Origin: Sphaerosporella brunnea
Taxonomy: Eukaryota > Ascomycota > Pezizomycetes > Pezizales > Pyronemataceae
Length of the DNA stretch: 64,000 bases
Assembly: GCA_008704415.1 (NCBI GenBank)
Contig: VXIS01000107.1
Span: 1-64,000, forward strand
Direction of reading: 5' to 3'
Made by a program: the position numbers and the translations under genes. Of this stretch, positions 45,552 through 57,048 are shown piece by piece. The stretch's first letter is position 1, and every line of letters starts with the position of its first letter. Below the pieces are notes generated by a model. The model saw nothing but the letters and a program-made list of their open reading frames with translations. It made no database searches and had not been told where the DNA came from.

Positions 45552-45670
45552 TACCGCATAAACTCGCGAACAAGAGACTGGGGCTAAGTCACTGCGCCAT
45601 GTGGCAAAGTCACTAAGCCTACATGGCGCAGTGACTTAGCCCAGTCCCTTGTTCGCGAGTTTATGCGGTA
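45552..45670. mobile_element. Foldback MITE with 54-bp arms
   Basis: Almost the whole 119 bp is one inverted repeat. It starts TACCGCATAAACTCGCGAAC and ends with its reverse complement, with only two or three differences and a loop of about ten bases. The outer TA can be a target duplication. A relative of the right arm lies at 63800-63875. Confidence 0.85.
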
Positions 45671-46198
45671 GGACCGCAATATCATAATCGCACCCCATTG
45701 TACATGTTTCATACGGTACTTACTTTGCTGTTAAGGGGAAAAACGGAAAAGAAAAGAAAAATACACATTCCATATTACGAAGAACGGTTACCCAAACTCC
45801 ACCCGAGAAAAGATACTAACCACATGCTACGATGGTGGAGACGAGAAGCGACTGTTTCGCCACTCCAAAATGATCTAGGCTAGGTTGGTCATCGAAAGCG
45901 CCACAATTTCCCCAAGGTTTGGATAGAAAGTGCTGCCATCCCGCCGGTGGAATTGTACTTCTGACTTGTCCTTCAGTTGCTCTACTGCGCCTTCGAATGG
46001 CACCGTGTGAGCAAACGCTCCCTGTGGGATAGTTGTTGTGCCTTAGCCCTCGAAACACCTTCTGGCGCATTAAGATACGGACCGGCATAGAAGCAGAATT
46101 CGAACAACTAAGAACTAGTCTAGATTTTAGGTGATTCACTGTGATTCACTCGTTTTGTTTTTTCACTGAGTGTGGGCGCCTTGTTTGGCGTGAGCAAT

Positions 46199-46427
46199 AG
46201 GGGCAATCAAGGTAGGCAAAAACACTCCGACTAAAGGATTTTTAGTCTTCAACCGAGTTGGAAATTCTTCAACTTGGCCTTTTGCTGGTTGAACAGTTTT
46301 CAACCCACTTGAAGCAAAACCTCAAGAGAAGTCGTTCCTCAAGCTTTCAACCGGCACGCAGCCTTCTCATTGGCTACTTACACTCTTAACCCCCGAGGTT
46401 TTCAACCCACCTTGATTACCCCTAATG
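46199..46427. mobile_element. MITE, copy 2 of the GGGGTAATCAAGGT family
   Basis: Inverted ends GGGGCAATCAAGGTAGG and CCACCTTGATTACCCC are flanked by TA on each side (AATA...TAAT). The block CCTCAAGCTTTCAACCGGCA through CTTCTCATTGGCT is shared with copy 1 at 30.1 kb. It is non-coding. Confidence 0.75.
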
Positions 46428-48900
46428 GTATTCTTAGGACTTGTTGTCCACACTGGCCGAGCCGCCAGCCTTTGCGAAACAAGTGACAAGAACTTCGGCG
46501 CGCAGTGCTGCGAGATCGATCTTTCACTGTCTTTTCTTTTGATATAGCTAAGATCGAACCTATCGGGGAACATTTTGTTACAAACGAACGCGGCCTTCTA
46601 CTGTCATAGCTCTGATTGATGCAGGCCGGCGATCGCTATCTCATCAGGCAGCCGTCCACCATGGCCTCTCTAGCAATCCACAGTTCCCATCATTGGGCTC
46701 AAAAAAAGCTTCCGGAAAACGATGACCACCCGCCATCCGCAGCATCCCGTAAAGTCAAACCAAGCTTCCTTCCATCCAAACAACCACCGCACCGGCCACG
46801 CCCGCCCCACGGCAACAAGCAGCAAGCCGCCACCACGACAACCTGCGGTAGGTGCTGCGTCCCGGCAATTAACATTCGTGTGGAAAAAAAAGAAAAGAAA
46901 AAAAAAAAAAAAAACGCTGTGTGTTCCCCTCCCCCGCCCTGCTGCATGCTGCAGAGAGCGGAACAGGTGCATACACACCGGCCAGGTCAGCCCTACAAAG
47001 GGCTCTGCTGGCGTGTATCGCTTTGGCTCACTAGTGGTCAATCGACCATGTTACAGAAGATTCCACGGTCCACGATCTAGATGTCGGATGGCTGCCTTTC
47101 CCTCCACACCTGCCCACACCCACGGCCTTCACCCTCCCGCAGGACACGCCCCCGGCAGAGAGCAATGGCCGTTATGTGGCAAGCAAGCAAGCACGCCCCC
47201 GCTCAAGCGTGGCCCATCGGACGAGGAGAACATCAGGAAGCTCGAACCATGGAGCCGGCAGCAGGCGGTATGTATCAGACCCACGCACACAAAATTCCTG
47301 CAGGAACTTTCTGGAACATTATATCTCGGTCCGAGCTACCAATTCCGTTCAGATCTTGATCTGGCCGGGCTATTTGGATCACCGCAAGCGTGATTGCCGC
47401 GCTCGCTACCAATGTCAGGATGATTGTTGGACAGATGAAGCAGTCCCAGCCGATTGGTGAGTCGTTGGGATGGGACGAAAACAGTAGTCGGAGTGGTGAA
47501 AGTGCACTTTCAACTTGCTGTAACAGGGCTACCGAATTCTTTACGCTTTTGTAACCCAGCGAAACATCACATTCGCTTCACCCTATCCCCTGCAATTCCC
47601 AGATTTCTGAGTGATGGAACCAGCAGGAAGAAGCGGAGAGAGCCTTCGAGACGCTGTATTCATTCCGTTCCGCAGCAGGAGGTACGCCCTAACTCAATTC
47701 TTTGTTACGGAATCATCACCGCATTCCAAACCGGGTAGTTATACGAGCAGGTGGTGATTTTTCTCTGCAGCCTTGCTCTCAGCTGTACCTTCACCCCAGA
47801 GAAGCAATCTGGTCGGATAGCAGCTCCATCCGCTTCGACATCCGGAGGTGATTGTGACAGCCAGATCCGCGACCTTGATGGTTTCTACCCGTTTGTGACA
47901 GGTCTGTTAAGGGTCCAAGTACAGCGGCAGAAGCTTTGCCGGCTCTGATGGCTCACACAGACAGCTTGATATCAGCTAGCGCTCGGCAGGTGGATTTGGG
48001 AATATTAGCAAGTGGAGCATCCTCTTTTGGTAGCGCTCTCAGCCCTGTAAAGTTTTGTGGCGGTCTGGAGAGAAGGCAGCAAGGCAATCGATGGCGAGGG
48101 CCTATGTAGATGCTGTGATGCTTAAGCTTGTATAAAACCCAGAAAAACCCTTGTGCTATGTTGCTGCTGCAGCTGCCTCATAGAAGCACCTGCAGTGTAT
48201 ATTGCAGCAATACGGTTTCAGAGTCAAAGCATCTCTATCTTTACCAAGCTCATGTCAACCGGGTCAAAGGGACACATTTCTAGCGAGACTCAACGCATCC
48301 AATCAATTCTTTCCTAAGCAGACAAACCAAACCATCACTTTTAAGCGGCTAGAAAGTTGTCGCGGTAGTTGTAGCTGTAGTAGTTTACAGAACTGAAATC
48401 AAGCAAACAAGCAGCATCAAGCAGCGCAGGACCAAAGCAAACACACTTCCGTTTACATCAAGACCCACCATACCAAGCCTCCAAAATTAATGATCCTCAA
48501 ACACTGAAACCCGCATATTTTTAGATCCCCCCAATGCCTCCCTCCCAATCCGAGCATTGTCCCCAAGATCGCCGCCATGAAGCCTAGACCACCCCACCCC
48601 TCCAAGCCACATTCTGGTCCATCCACACTCAAAACAAACTACCTATTCATCCGCTGCTGCTGCTGTCGTTACCATTGCCCTTTTCAGGTGTTGAGACGAA
48701 GCTAAGAGACATTAACAATGAATAAAAGACCACCGACCCAAACGCAATGAGAAGCCATCCCCATAAAATTAGCAAAAATTGTGAAACGAGGCAAACGAAA
48801 AAATAAATAAATGGAAAATAATAAAAATGGAAACCCGGCCGTTGAATAAGTGAAAGAGGAACGAAAGCGACCAAAAGAAGAGAAAAAAAAAACAAGTCAT

Positions 48901-50557
48901 CTATGAATAAACCTTGCCCAGGCCCATTCCTCTATTCTGGTCCCCACTGTTATGGTAGCTCGAGCTGCTTGACCCAGAGGTAGAGCGCAACAGTGCGGGG
49001 ATATGTGCGCTGGACCGAGGGGTGCTCTGCAGAGTGAAGTCGGGGTCTGCATGCTGCCGTTCTGGTTTCAGCAGCCCTGAGCCCGAAAGCTGGTCTATGG
49101 ATGAGGAGAGTAAAGGCTGCTGAGAGTAACCGCTGCCACCGAGCCCAACAGAGCTGGTGATGTAGTGGCTCGTGCTGCCTGTTCCCGAGAGGATCGGAGT
49201 CGACCGCTCCGAGCTGGGATGTTGCATGATATGCATGGAGGATGATGATGGTATGTAGTTTGTCGCAGGGGATCTGCGGGTTGAAGTGGAGCCTCTGGAC
49301 TGCGAGGCACCGGAATTTCCTGAGGAGTCTGTGTAGGTACCATAAGGTTTCATATTCAAACCGAGATCTATTGATGTCGGAGCCCGAGAATGAGGCAAAG
49401 GGGGCAATGCTTTGTCTGATAGAGGCGGTCTGGCTCCTGACTCAGGAAGCATGTTAGACAACTGGCCTAAAGCAGGGAACATGTGAACGTTTGGAAAGCT
49501 ATCCATGCTATGAAGCGCCCGTGTGCTCGATGACGGCATGAAATTCGATATGTTGCCAATTGATCCGGGGACTGCCTCTTGCTCCAGATTATAGTATCCT
49601 GTGCTGGCGGTTTTTCCATTGGTATGATGAGGTGCGCCGTTCCAGTGCCTAGGAAATTCTGACTGACTTGGAAGAACCGCTGGCGATGGTTCAGCCAAGC
49701 TGCTACCAGGCTCGGAGGTGGAGTGAATCATATAATGGTAATTGTTGTCCCCAGAGCCCGATGCGTCGTTCCCGATACCATCATAGATACTACGGGAGCC
49801 GAAGTTCATTGACGAAACATGATCGTAAATGGCGTTGTGACCAAGAGATGCTGGATTACAAGCATAGAGCTTGTTATCCATGACGGCAGTACTGTTTGCG
49901 TTGTATGGACTAATCCTCATGGATTGGTGACTCAAAGTGGAGGCTAAGGAGGGTGTAGAGAAGCTCCCCTGTGGGTGCATACCGATACCAACACCATGGG
50001 GCGAACTTGACAATGCTGGAGCGGAGGACGAGTATGAGGGGCTCAAGTCAAGATGGGACGACGATACCTAGGTACGTAGCTTATCAGCACTGCCAAGTGT
50101 AGAGATCGGAGTAGATATAGTAGTACGTACTCTGAGAAAGACGCACTCGTTGGCTACTGATGCGCTCCTGCAGTTTTTGCAGCCAGAGTTGTCGCCCGGG
50201 TCTCCGCTGCAGCGGATCTTCCTTTTGCGACATCTCCCACACTATTCTCACTCTGTCAGCGGGGTCCAAGCCGAAAGTGTGCACAGATGAAATCTGGGTA
50301 CAAACAGCCACTGGGATTCTTCGACGATGGTGCGAGCCACCCGTGCTATCATTTTGAACCTGTGCTGAGTTTGAGATCGAACAACTGTGAACCTGATGTT
50401 GGCGGCCCGCTATCGGGTCGTTGCGTGGATTGGTCCGTGTGTGGCTATAGCTTCTATTGCTGAGCTGTGCGGGACGGTTGTGGAAGCTGTCGATCGCAAG
50501 GGAGTCTATCCCATAGGTTCCAGTAGTGTATGGGTTCAACATGGTGCTGCGAGTCAT
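48901..50557 (-). CDS. Zn(II)2Cys6 transcription factor
   Basis: Exons 50557-50306, 50241-50131 and 50067-48901 give 509 aa. The first intron (64 nt) joins RRIPVA to CGRCRKRK; the second (63 nt) joins ECVFLR to VSSSHLDLS. The binuclear cluster is C-x2-C-x6-C-x9-C-x2-C-x8-C (CGRCRKRKIRCSGDPGDNSG, then CKNCRSASVANEC) at about residues 85-117. The rest is Ser-, Gly- and Pro-rich with no middle homology domain. This short fungal class has an N-terminal cluster and a disordered C-terminal region. The target is unknown. The start at 50557 is the least certain point, since an upstream exon may exist. Confidence 0.85.
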
Positions 50558-53500
50558 GCTCTTAAAAGGGTTCAAAAGGGATGGAGGAGCCGCGAGATAG
50601 GTGTGGTCGGAGAAACAACAAATAGGTGGATATCGACGATAGTTATGTACGGTCACCTTGCCACTGATGATGACAATGTAGTAACAGGCTGGGTCGAGCC
50701 GAATGGTGTGTCGAATGACACCGAAGAAGATGCAGGCCACACAGAGTCAAGAACGAAAACGGGCCAGAAGCAGATGCGTTACGCAGTGTCTCAAGAGATA
50801 CAACGATACCAAACCCTGCGTTCAAACCAAGCAGGCATGCAAAGTGTTATATCTTTAAGTCGTCCAAGTTCGGCCGTCCTGCACGACCGTAGGCGCTTCC
50901 TTTCAGTAGCGTTGGTATTCGTAGTAGATCGAGATTCGATCCCCTGGGTGTGCGAATGTTGTACTGATATTGAAATTTGATTTGGAGGGGAGCGGTAGGT
51001 ACGGGGGAGCGTCTATAGGAAAGTCTCAGAAAAAGATGTAGAGAAGTGGCGGGAGAGAGGCTCATTATGAATTGTTTGCTGGCCGTTATATGTATATGTC
51101 ATAGGCCGTGAGACTCTCTGGCTATCCCGAGGGCGCTAGATAAGTGGTTTGACCCTACCCAAGTGAAGACCGGCGAGAGCCATGCGCTGCCTCTCTGCGC
51201 TGCATTTGCGGCAGGAAAGCACAGGCCGCAAAGTGTCGATATGATGGTGTGCCCTATCAAGCTTCTGCAAGGCGCCTGGCAAGATCCCGTGTATGAGCTC
51301 AAGCAGCAAGTGAGGCCATGGCCTAGGCCTGCAGAGCAGTTTTCCTTCTACCCATTCCCTGAACCTCAAGCCCCCCCCCCCCCCCAAAACCCAAACCGCT
51401 CTTTGATCTTTAGTAACTGAGAGATACGATACCTAGCTACGGTAGGGATCCCGCTTCCTATGCTTTTTCTATCGTTTGATTCACTCGAAGTAAACAGACA
51501 AGACGGATGGCAGGCAAGAAGTTCTGTGACCAGCAACCGCCACCCTTGGACCCGGCATATGAAGAGATGCCATGCTGCAGGGCCACAACGTGCAATCAGG
51601 AACACACGAAAATCTTGATGCCTAGATCTGGTGGCGTTTGATGAACATTGAAGTTTTATGGCCACGGGCAGATTCGAAGGCAAAGGGATATCACGATTCA
51701 CCGCTGCATATCTGAATATATCGGTAGTAGCGGATGAAAAATTGGGCACTTCATTGGCGCCTTGATGGTCTTGGATTCCGCTGCCAGGCTATCCCAACGG
51801 GCGATAACTTTTGCGGCACCTACTGGTCCACGGAGGCACCAAGTTCTCAGTGCAATGCAGCCGGACCGTGGCCCAGAACGGAGAGATGCGCCACCATCGA
51901 CGCCGTTTGCACAAAGCATAGCTGGTCACCCGATGCAGGAAGAAGTGCTGCAGGTGGGACAAACAGCTGTGACCCTAGCCTGAGATACGTTGCGGCAAAC
52001 TCAGAGGTACCAAGCAGGACCACGGCATCCGACAGGCCTTGGGCTTTGGCCGCCATCCCAAGCTGAATTACGGGGCTATCAAACAGCCCTATCTTCATCT
52101 GCCTCACAACACATCGGTCAAGAGCCAGTGAAGCAAAAGCTAGATTCTCTGGGAAAACAAGCATCCATCTCGCCTTGACCAGCAAGATCTGGGCAGCACG
52201 AGAACTGCAAGTTACACCACTGCTATGGCAGTGGAGCACTGAAAAAGACATGCAAGTGTGAATGGTCGACCAGGTTTTGGAAAGTATGGGGAAAACACGC
52301 CACCGCGCACTCTAACAGCGGGTCATATCCCAAAACCGGCCAACCGTAGTTTGAAGATGAAAAGAAAGCCAACTCCTCAGTCATGCGTCGGTACCTATCT
52401 GAGGGTAGTAATGTCGTCTTCGGCAAGTACTCCCTCAGTTGAACCAGCAACGTTGTTGTTCGATACCTGACATCTATTGATTGCCTAGACACATCGGGGA
52501 GGTGGCTTTTCCGGCATGCATGGAATTCGAGCACGCGAGAATTCTCCGGCATATGTCTCGCTTCTCCAGTAATGCCAACCAGATAAAACCTGGCTCAAAC
52601 CCAACATAGGACGCCAGAAAAAGGTTGACCACAGCTCCGCGTGTAGGATCTTAGCTGCGGATAGATGGCGATTCCACGGTTTCATGCAAGGTCCCTGCAA
52701 ATGATATTATTGCCCTACAGGAACTTAGTGTATGCTTCGCCGGTCCGTGGGGGGACCATTGCTATGCTGTCATACCAGCCATCTAAAAATTGACTGCTAA
52801 ATCGAATGGTGACACGGTTGGGGGATAAATTCCATTAGCAGCAGGCATGCAGTCGGTCGAAGTTGACAGAAATATACTTTCTCCAGATGCCCGTCATGTA
52901 AGTAGTTGAGTAGGTAATAGTAACTCAGCAAAGTTCAAGCATCGTTCGGAGAGTGGCTTGTGCACCTTCGGGTATTATCTAGTTTACCACGCAGACTTGT
53001 TTTGCCCGTAAGGAACGGAAAAAGAAAAGAAAAAAAGACAACGATCTGCCTCTGAGGATGGCTTCCCTACCGATTGCATCAAGAACATGCACTCTCAGCC
53101 AATGTTGGGTCCGAGTGGATTTCGAATTCCAATATTGCATTTGCATCCGAAACTTGGGGTTTGAACGAAAACAGACAGTTCTTGTCGATTGCCCGAATCT
53201 GTTCATTGCCCGGAGAATTGGAGTTTTGCATGGCTTCGTACGCACACCACACATACACTAGGCGCAGAGTTATCACTGGCAGCTATAACGTGGATCTCTC
53301 TCCTGACGAAATGAGGATAGCCGTTGTCAAGCAAGGCGACGAGTGATGTTCGTTGAACGTCGACGTCAAGCCGGCAGATTTCAGAATCATGAGGGCATTC
53401 TTTTTTTTACTCCCCTTCCGATTGTGTTGACTGACGCGGATATCAGTGGCTTGAGATGGCGTGCATTGAGGGAGCTTGTGGAGTATATGCGGTGAAACAG

Positions 53501-53930
53501 TTCGGTGGTGTTTTTTTTTGTTTTTTTTTGGAGCTGTTGCACATCTCGGGAAGCTGCTTGGAGGTGGGGAGGCCAGCCAAGCCCTCATCAACGTTCACTG
53601 CACGCCATCGCCACTAACTCGCTATAGACTAGCTGCTCAAGCTCCCCGGACATCCGCAACCACGCACGTACCTGGCCGACCAACTTCAATCAACAACATC
53701 ACAGCATCACCAACCGTCGCGGGCAGTGCTACCTATCCACTGCCTCTGCCACGCGTAGCCCAAGCACCACCTACCCACTTCTCATTACTTGCGCGAAGAA
53801 CCGCCCATCCATATCTTCGGTGCAACGCGACATCAAAATCAGCTGCGATTCATTCGCTCGAGCGTCTGAACTACGCTCTGCTCTACCATAATCGAGTTTC
53901 TGTAAGAGCCTTCGTCTTCGGGTCAGACAT
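50558..53930. other. Long intergenic region
   Basis: 3.4 kb. It contains the promoter of the Zn2Cys6 gene (first 1 kb) and the leader of the cyclophilin gene (last 0.5 kb, C-rich). Frames of 100-134 codons on the minus strand at 51.4-52.6 kb are not joined into any recognisable protein. A C15 run lies at 51370-51384. Confidence 0.45.
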
Positions 53931-55575
53931 ATGTCCGTCCTGTTGGAATTGGGTGAAGCAGGTGACATCGTCATTGACCTGCTCACCGACTACGCTCCGC
54001 GAACTTGCGAGAATTTCCTGAAGCTGTACGCACCCCCCTCCCACTCCACATGCACCCCTTCAATCTCCATGCTTCCCTCATTCGGCGCTCCCCCCCCCCC
54101 CCCAACAAAATCCCTTTCCGCCACCCGAAGCATCGAATATCCCGCCTCGGGAACTTACAACACCAACCAGCTAACACCACGTTCCCGACCGCTGTCAGAT
54201 GCAAGATGAAATACTACAATTTTTCACCGATATATGGTGTCCAAAAGGGCTTTTCGTTTCAGACCGGTGACCCCATCGGACCTGACTCACCGGACTCGGA
54301 CGGTGGGTCTTCTGTATGGGGACTCATCGATGGCCCGTCTCGACGCTTCTTTCCGGCAGAGTTTCACCCTAAGCTCAAGCATGCAGAGCGTGGAACTGTC
54401 AGCATGGCCACAGCCCCTTCAGCGAGCAATCCAGATGAGAGGGTGAGCGGCAGTCAGTTTATCATCACTCTGGGTGACAATCTGGACTATCTTGATGGAA
54501 AATCAGCGATATTCGGCCAAGTCGTGGAGGGGTTTGACGTGCTGGAGAAGATCAACAATGCTTTCTGTGACGAAAAGGGAAGACCCTTAAAGGACATTAG
54601 AATACGTCACACAATAGTCTTGGAGGATCCATTTGAGAATCCGAGAGGCTTTATTGAGCCGCCAGAGAGCCCAGTACCATCGGCTGCCCAGCTTGCGACG
54701 GTCCGCATTGCGGAAGACGAAGAGCTTAACCCAGATGAAGACCCTGAGGTGGCGGACAAGCGGAGGCGAGATCGAGAGGCCAAAGCACAGGCGCTAACAC
54801 TGGAAATGGTCGGGGATCTACCTTTCGCCGATGTCAAGCCCCCAGAAAATGTATTATTCGTGTGCAAGCTGAATCCAGTTACTCAAGGTAAGCTCTTTCA
54901 AGACCAAACTATAATCTCAAGCTGATTTCACCGGATGTAGACGAAGATTTACACCTCATCTTCAGCCGATTTGGCAAGATACTTTCATGTGAAATCATCC
55001 GAGACAAGAGGACTGGAGACAGTTTACAATATGCGTTTATTGAGTTTGACGATCAGAAGGCCTGCGAGCAGGCTTACTTTAAAATGCAAGGCGTTTTGAT
55101 TGACGATCACAGAATTCATGTAGATTTCTCTCAAAGCGTAAGCCTATCATGGATTTCCCACGTTGTGCCATGCTTATATTTTGTGCAGGTCTCAAAACTG
55201 TCAGACAGTTGGCGGACGAACACCAATGCGAAACGACGAAAGGCAACGAAGCCCCGTGGGTTTGGCGGGTCGTCACAGTTGGAGAAACGAGGCCAATATA
55301 GGGAGGAATCCAGAATGGCCCGTGGTGATGGACGTCCCAGTGATTTCGTTTTTGATCCGAATGAGATCAAAGGCAAGGGGGAATCTTCCCGGCGCAGGTA
55401 TGATGACCGACGTCGTTCCCCGCACGAGCGTGGACACGAAAGGCGACGGAGCAAGGACGGAAGAAGACATAGGAGTCGTAGTCAAGACCGAAGAAGGGAT
55501 AGCGACAGGCATCGTCACAATCGCAGCCGTAGTCCTAGGCGGCATCGAGATCGCGATGACCGTTACAGGAGATGA
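53931..55575 (+). CDS. CYP6: Cyclophilin-RRM protein, PPIL4 type
   Basis: Exons 53931-54025, 54199-54887, 54941-55137 and 55189-55575 give 455 aa. The cyclophilin domain (residues 1 to about 170) has [51 protein letters not shown] and [11 protein letters not shown]. An RRM follows at about 247-327 ([13 protein letters not shown], then [15 protein letters not shown]). The C-terminus is Arg/Ser/Asp-rich ([17 protein letters not shown]), as in splicing proteins. This is the nuclear PPIL4 family. The usual substrate-side segment after GDP is replaced by an Asp/Ser-rich loop. The 173-nt first intron holds a C14 run. Confidence 0.93.
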
Positions 55576-57048
55576 TCACACCACATCACTCATTGCGAAC
55601 TGGGAGGACTGTGTTCCGTATGTACATAAGCAAAAATGGCTCTATTTCCCCAGACAATCGTTGATCTATGGCGCTGGATTCCCTGTATGCGTGGTGCCTA
55701 CGGGTTCTTTGAAAGAAGCTTTTACAATTCTCCACATGGCGAATGGTTGCTGTCCCAGCGCACTGGATTTGATCAGTCAGTGCCTGATTGCTCTCGTTCC
55801 GATACATGGTCTGAACAACTCATCTGCCTACATGCAGAGTAAGAAGAGGTACGTCCTCCTCCACCACCTATCTAGTAAGACAACATTGCCGATGCCTGCC
55901 AGCAGGCCCACCGCTTTGTGTCGGGGCAGCATTACATACATGTAGGAAGTATGCATACCCGCACGAAGTAAAGTATTCCGCCCCTTCCCTGCAGGTTCTG
56001 GTAGCTTCGGGCGGTCGGCGTACGAACGATACCCCTCCCGTTCGTCAAGACTCAAATGCTTTCACACACACAGCACAGAGAGGGAAAAAGTCTGGATATA
56101 CCATACCATACACATGGCTTCCCGAAACTTTTCAAGGCCAATCAGGCAGGCAGGCGAGCAACTTTCGAGCAGCGACTCACTACTCTACATAGGTAGATAC
56201 CGGCTGGCCCTTTCGCGGTGATCATGGAAAGGTTATGTGTGGCTGCCGGCTCCTATAAAAATTGCAGATACATATTCACTGCGTGGAACAGTTCTATATT
56301 TTCCTATGGTTGTGTTTTTTTTTCTCTCTGCATGAGTCATGCTGCGCGTGGGAAACAGCTCATGGTCAATGTGTAAAGACGTGATTCCTCAGAATGATGC
56401 ACGTAGATATAGTAGATATACCGGTCTCTCTATCTAGCCAGGTAGAGTATGTGATCTAGATCTCGGTATAAAGAAAACGTTTCCCAGCCACCTTTCCGCA
56501 TGCGAGTGCCTGTTCCACGCAGCCATATCGATATCTAATAATCACACTATGATAGATACTCGTACATAATCCTGTTGCACTTGCCCAAAAACCCATCATT
56601 TCCTGCCTGGGATCACGCGTCGAAGTTCTGCGTGGTTTTGTACCTGCGCCGCGCTAAGTGCAATCCTAGAGCTCTAATTGGTCTGGTTTTGCTCGTTGTC
56701 ATTTCGGGCGACAAGATGCCCCCCCCTAGCGACCCGCCAGCCCAGGGTTGCTTTGCTGGAGCCTTGAGAGCGACCAGCCAAAAAAGGTCCCGAGACGCAG
56801 TTAAAGTACCCATACATATTGTAAATTCTGACTACGCCGTCCGAGATTCACTGAGAGAGCCCACGCACCCACCAGCCAGAGAGAGATACACCGAAGCAAA
56901 CATCAACTGCAAGTTAACTTGCCACCAACTCCCCCATATCGAAACGACAAAAACGTGGGTCGCCCCCCTTTTTGAACTCGCGATAGATCCACAGTACACA
57001 AACGCGCACCGCCCCTCCCCCCCGGCGGCCGCAAGCGAAAAAGTAACC
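55576..57048. other. Intergenic region
   Basis: 3' flank of the cyclophilin gene and promoter/leader of the coiled-coil gene. No gene or repeat of note was found; GGCAGGCAGGCGAGC occurs near 56143. Confidence 0.5.

Larger units (their letters stand above)
43023..48900. other. Gene-poor region with MITEs
   Basis: About 5.9 kb. It holds a foldback MITE (45552-45670), a second MITE (46199-46427), GC-rich repeats near 43135, A17 near 46898, and the probable 3' UTR of the Zn2Cys6 gene. A frame at 46.7-47.3 kb with KRGPSDEENIRKLEPWSRQQ followed by a GTATGT donor might be an exon, but no consistent gene could be built. Confidence 0.4.

Noticed and set aside
46722..47393. 223-codon plus frame
   Set aside because: It contains Lys and Pro runs from a poly-A tract. 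A short piece (KRGPSDEENIRKLEPWS) before a GTATGT donor looked like an exon, but no second exon or family could be found.
51698..52552. Overlapping 100-134-codon minus frames
   Set aside because: They could not be joined at sensible splice sites and show no family motif.
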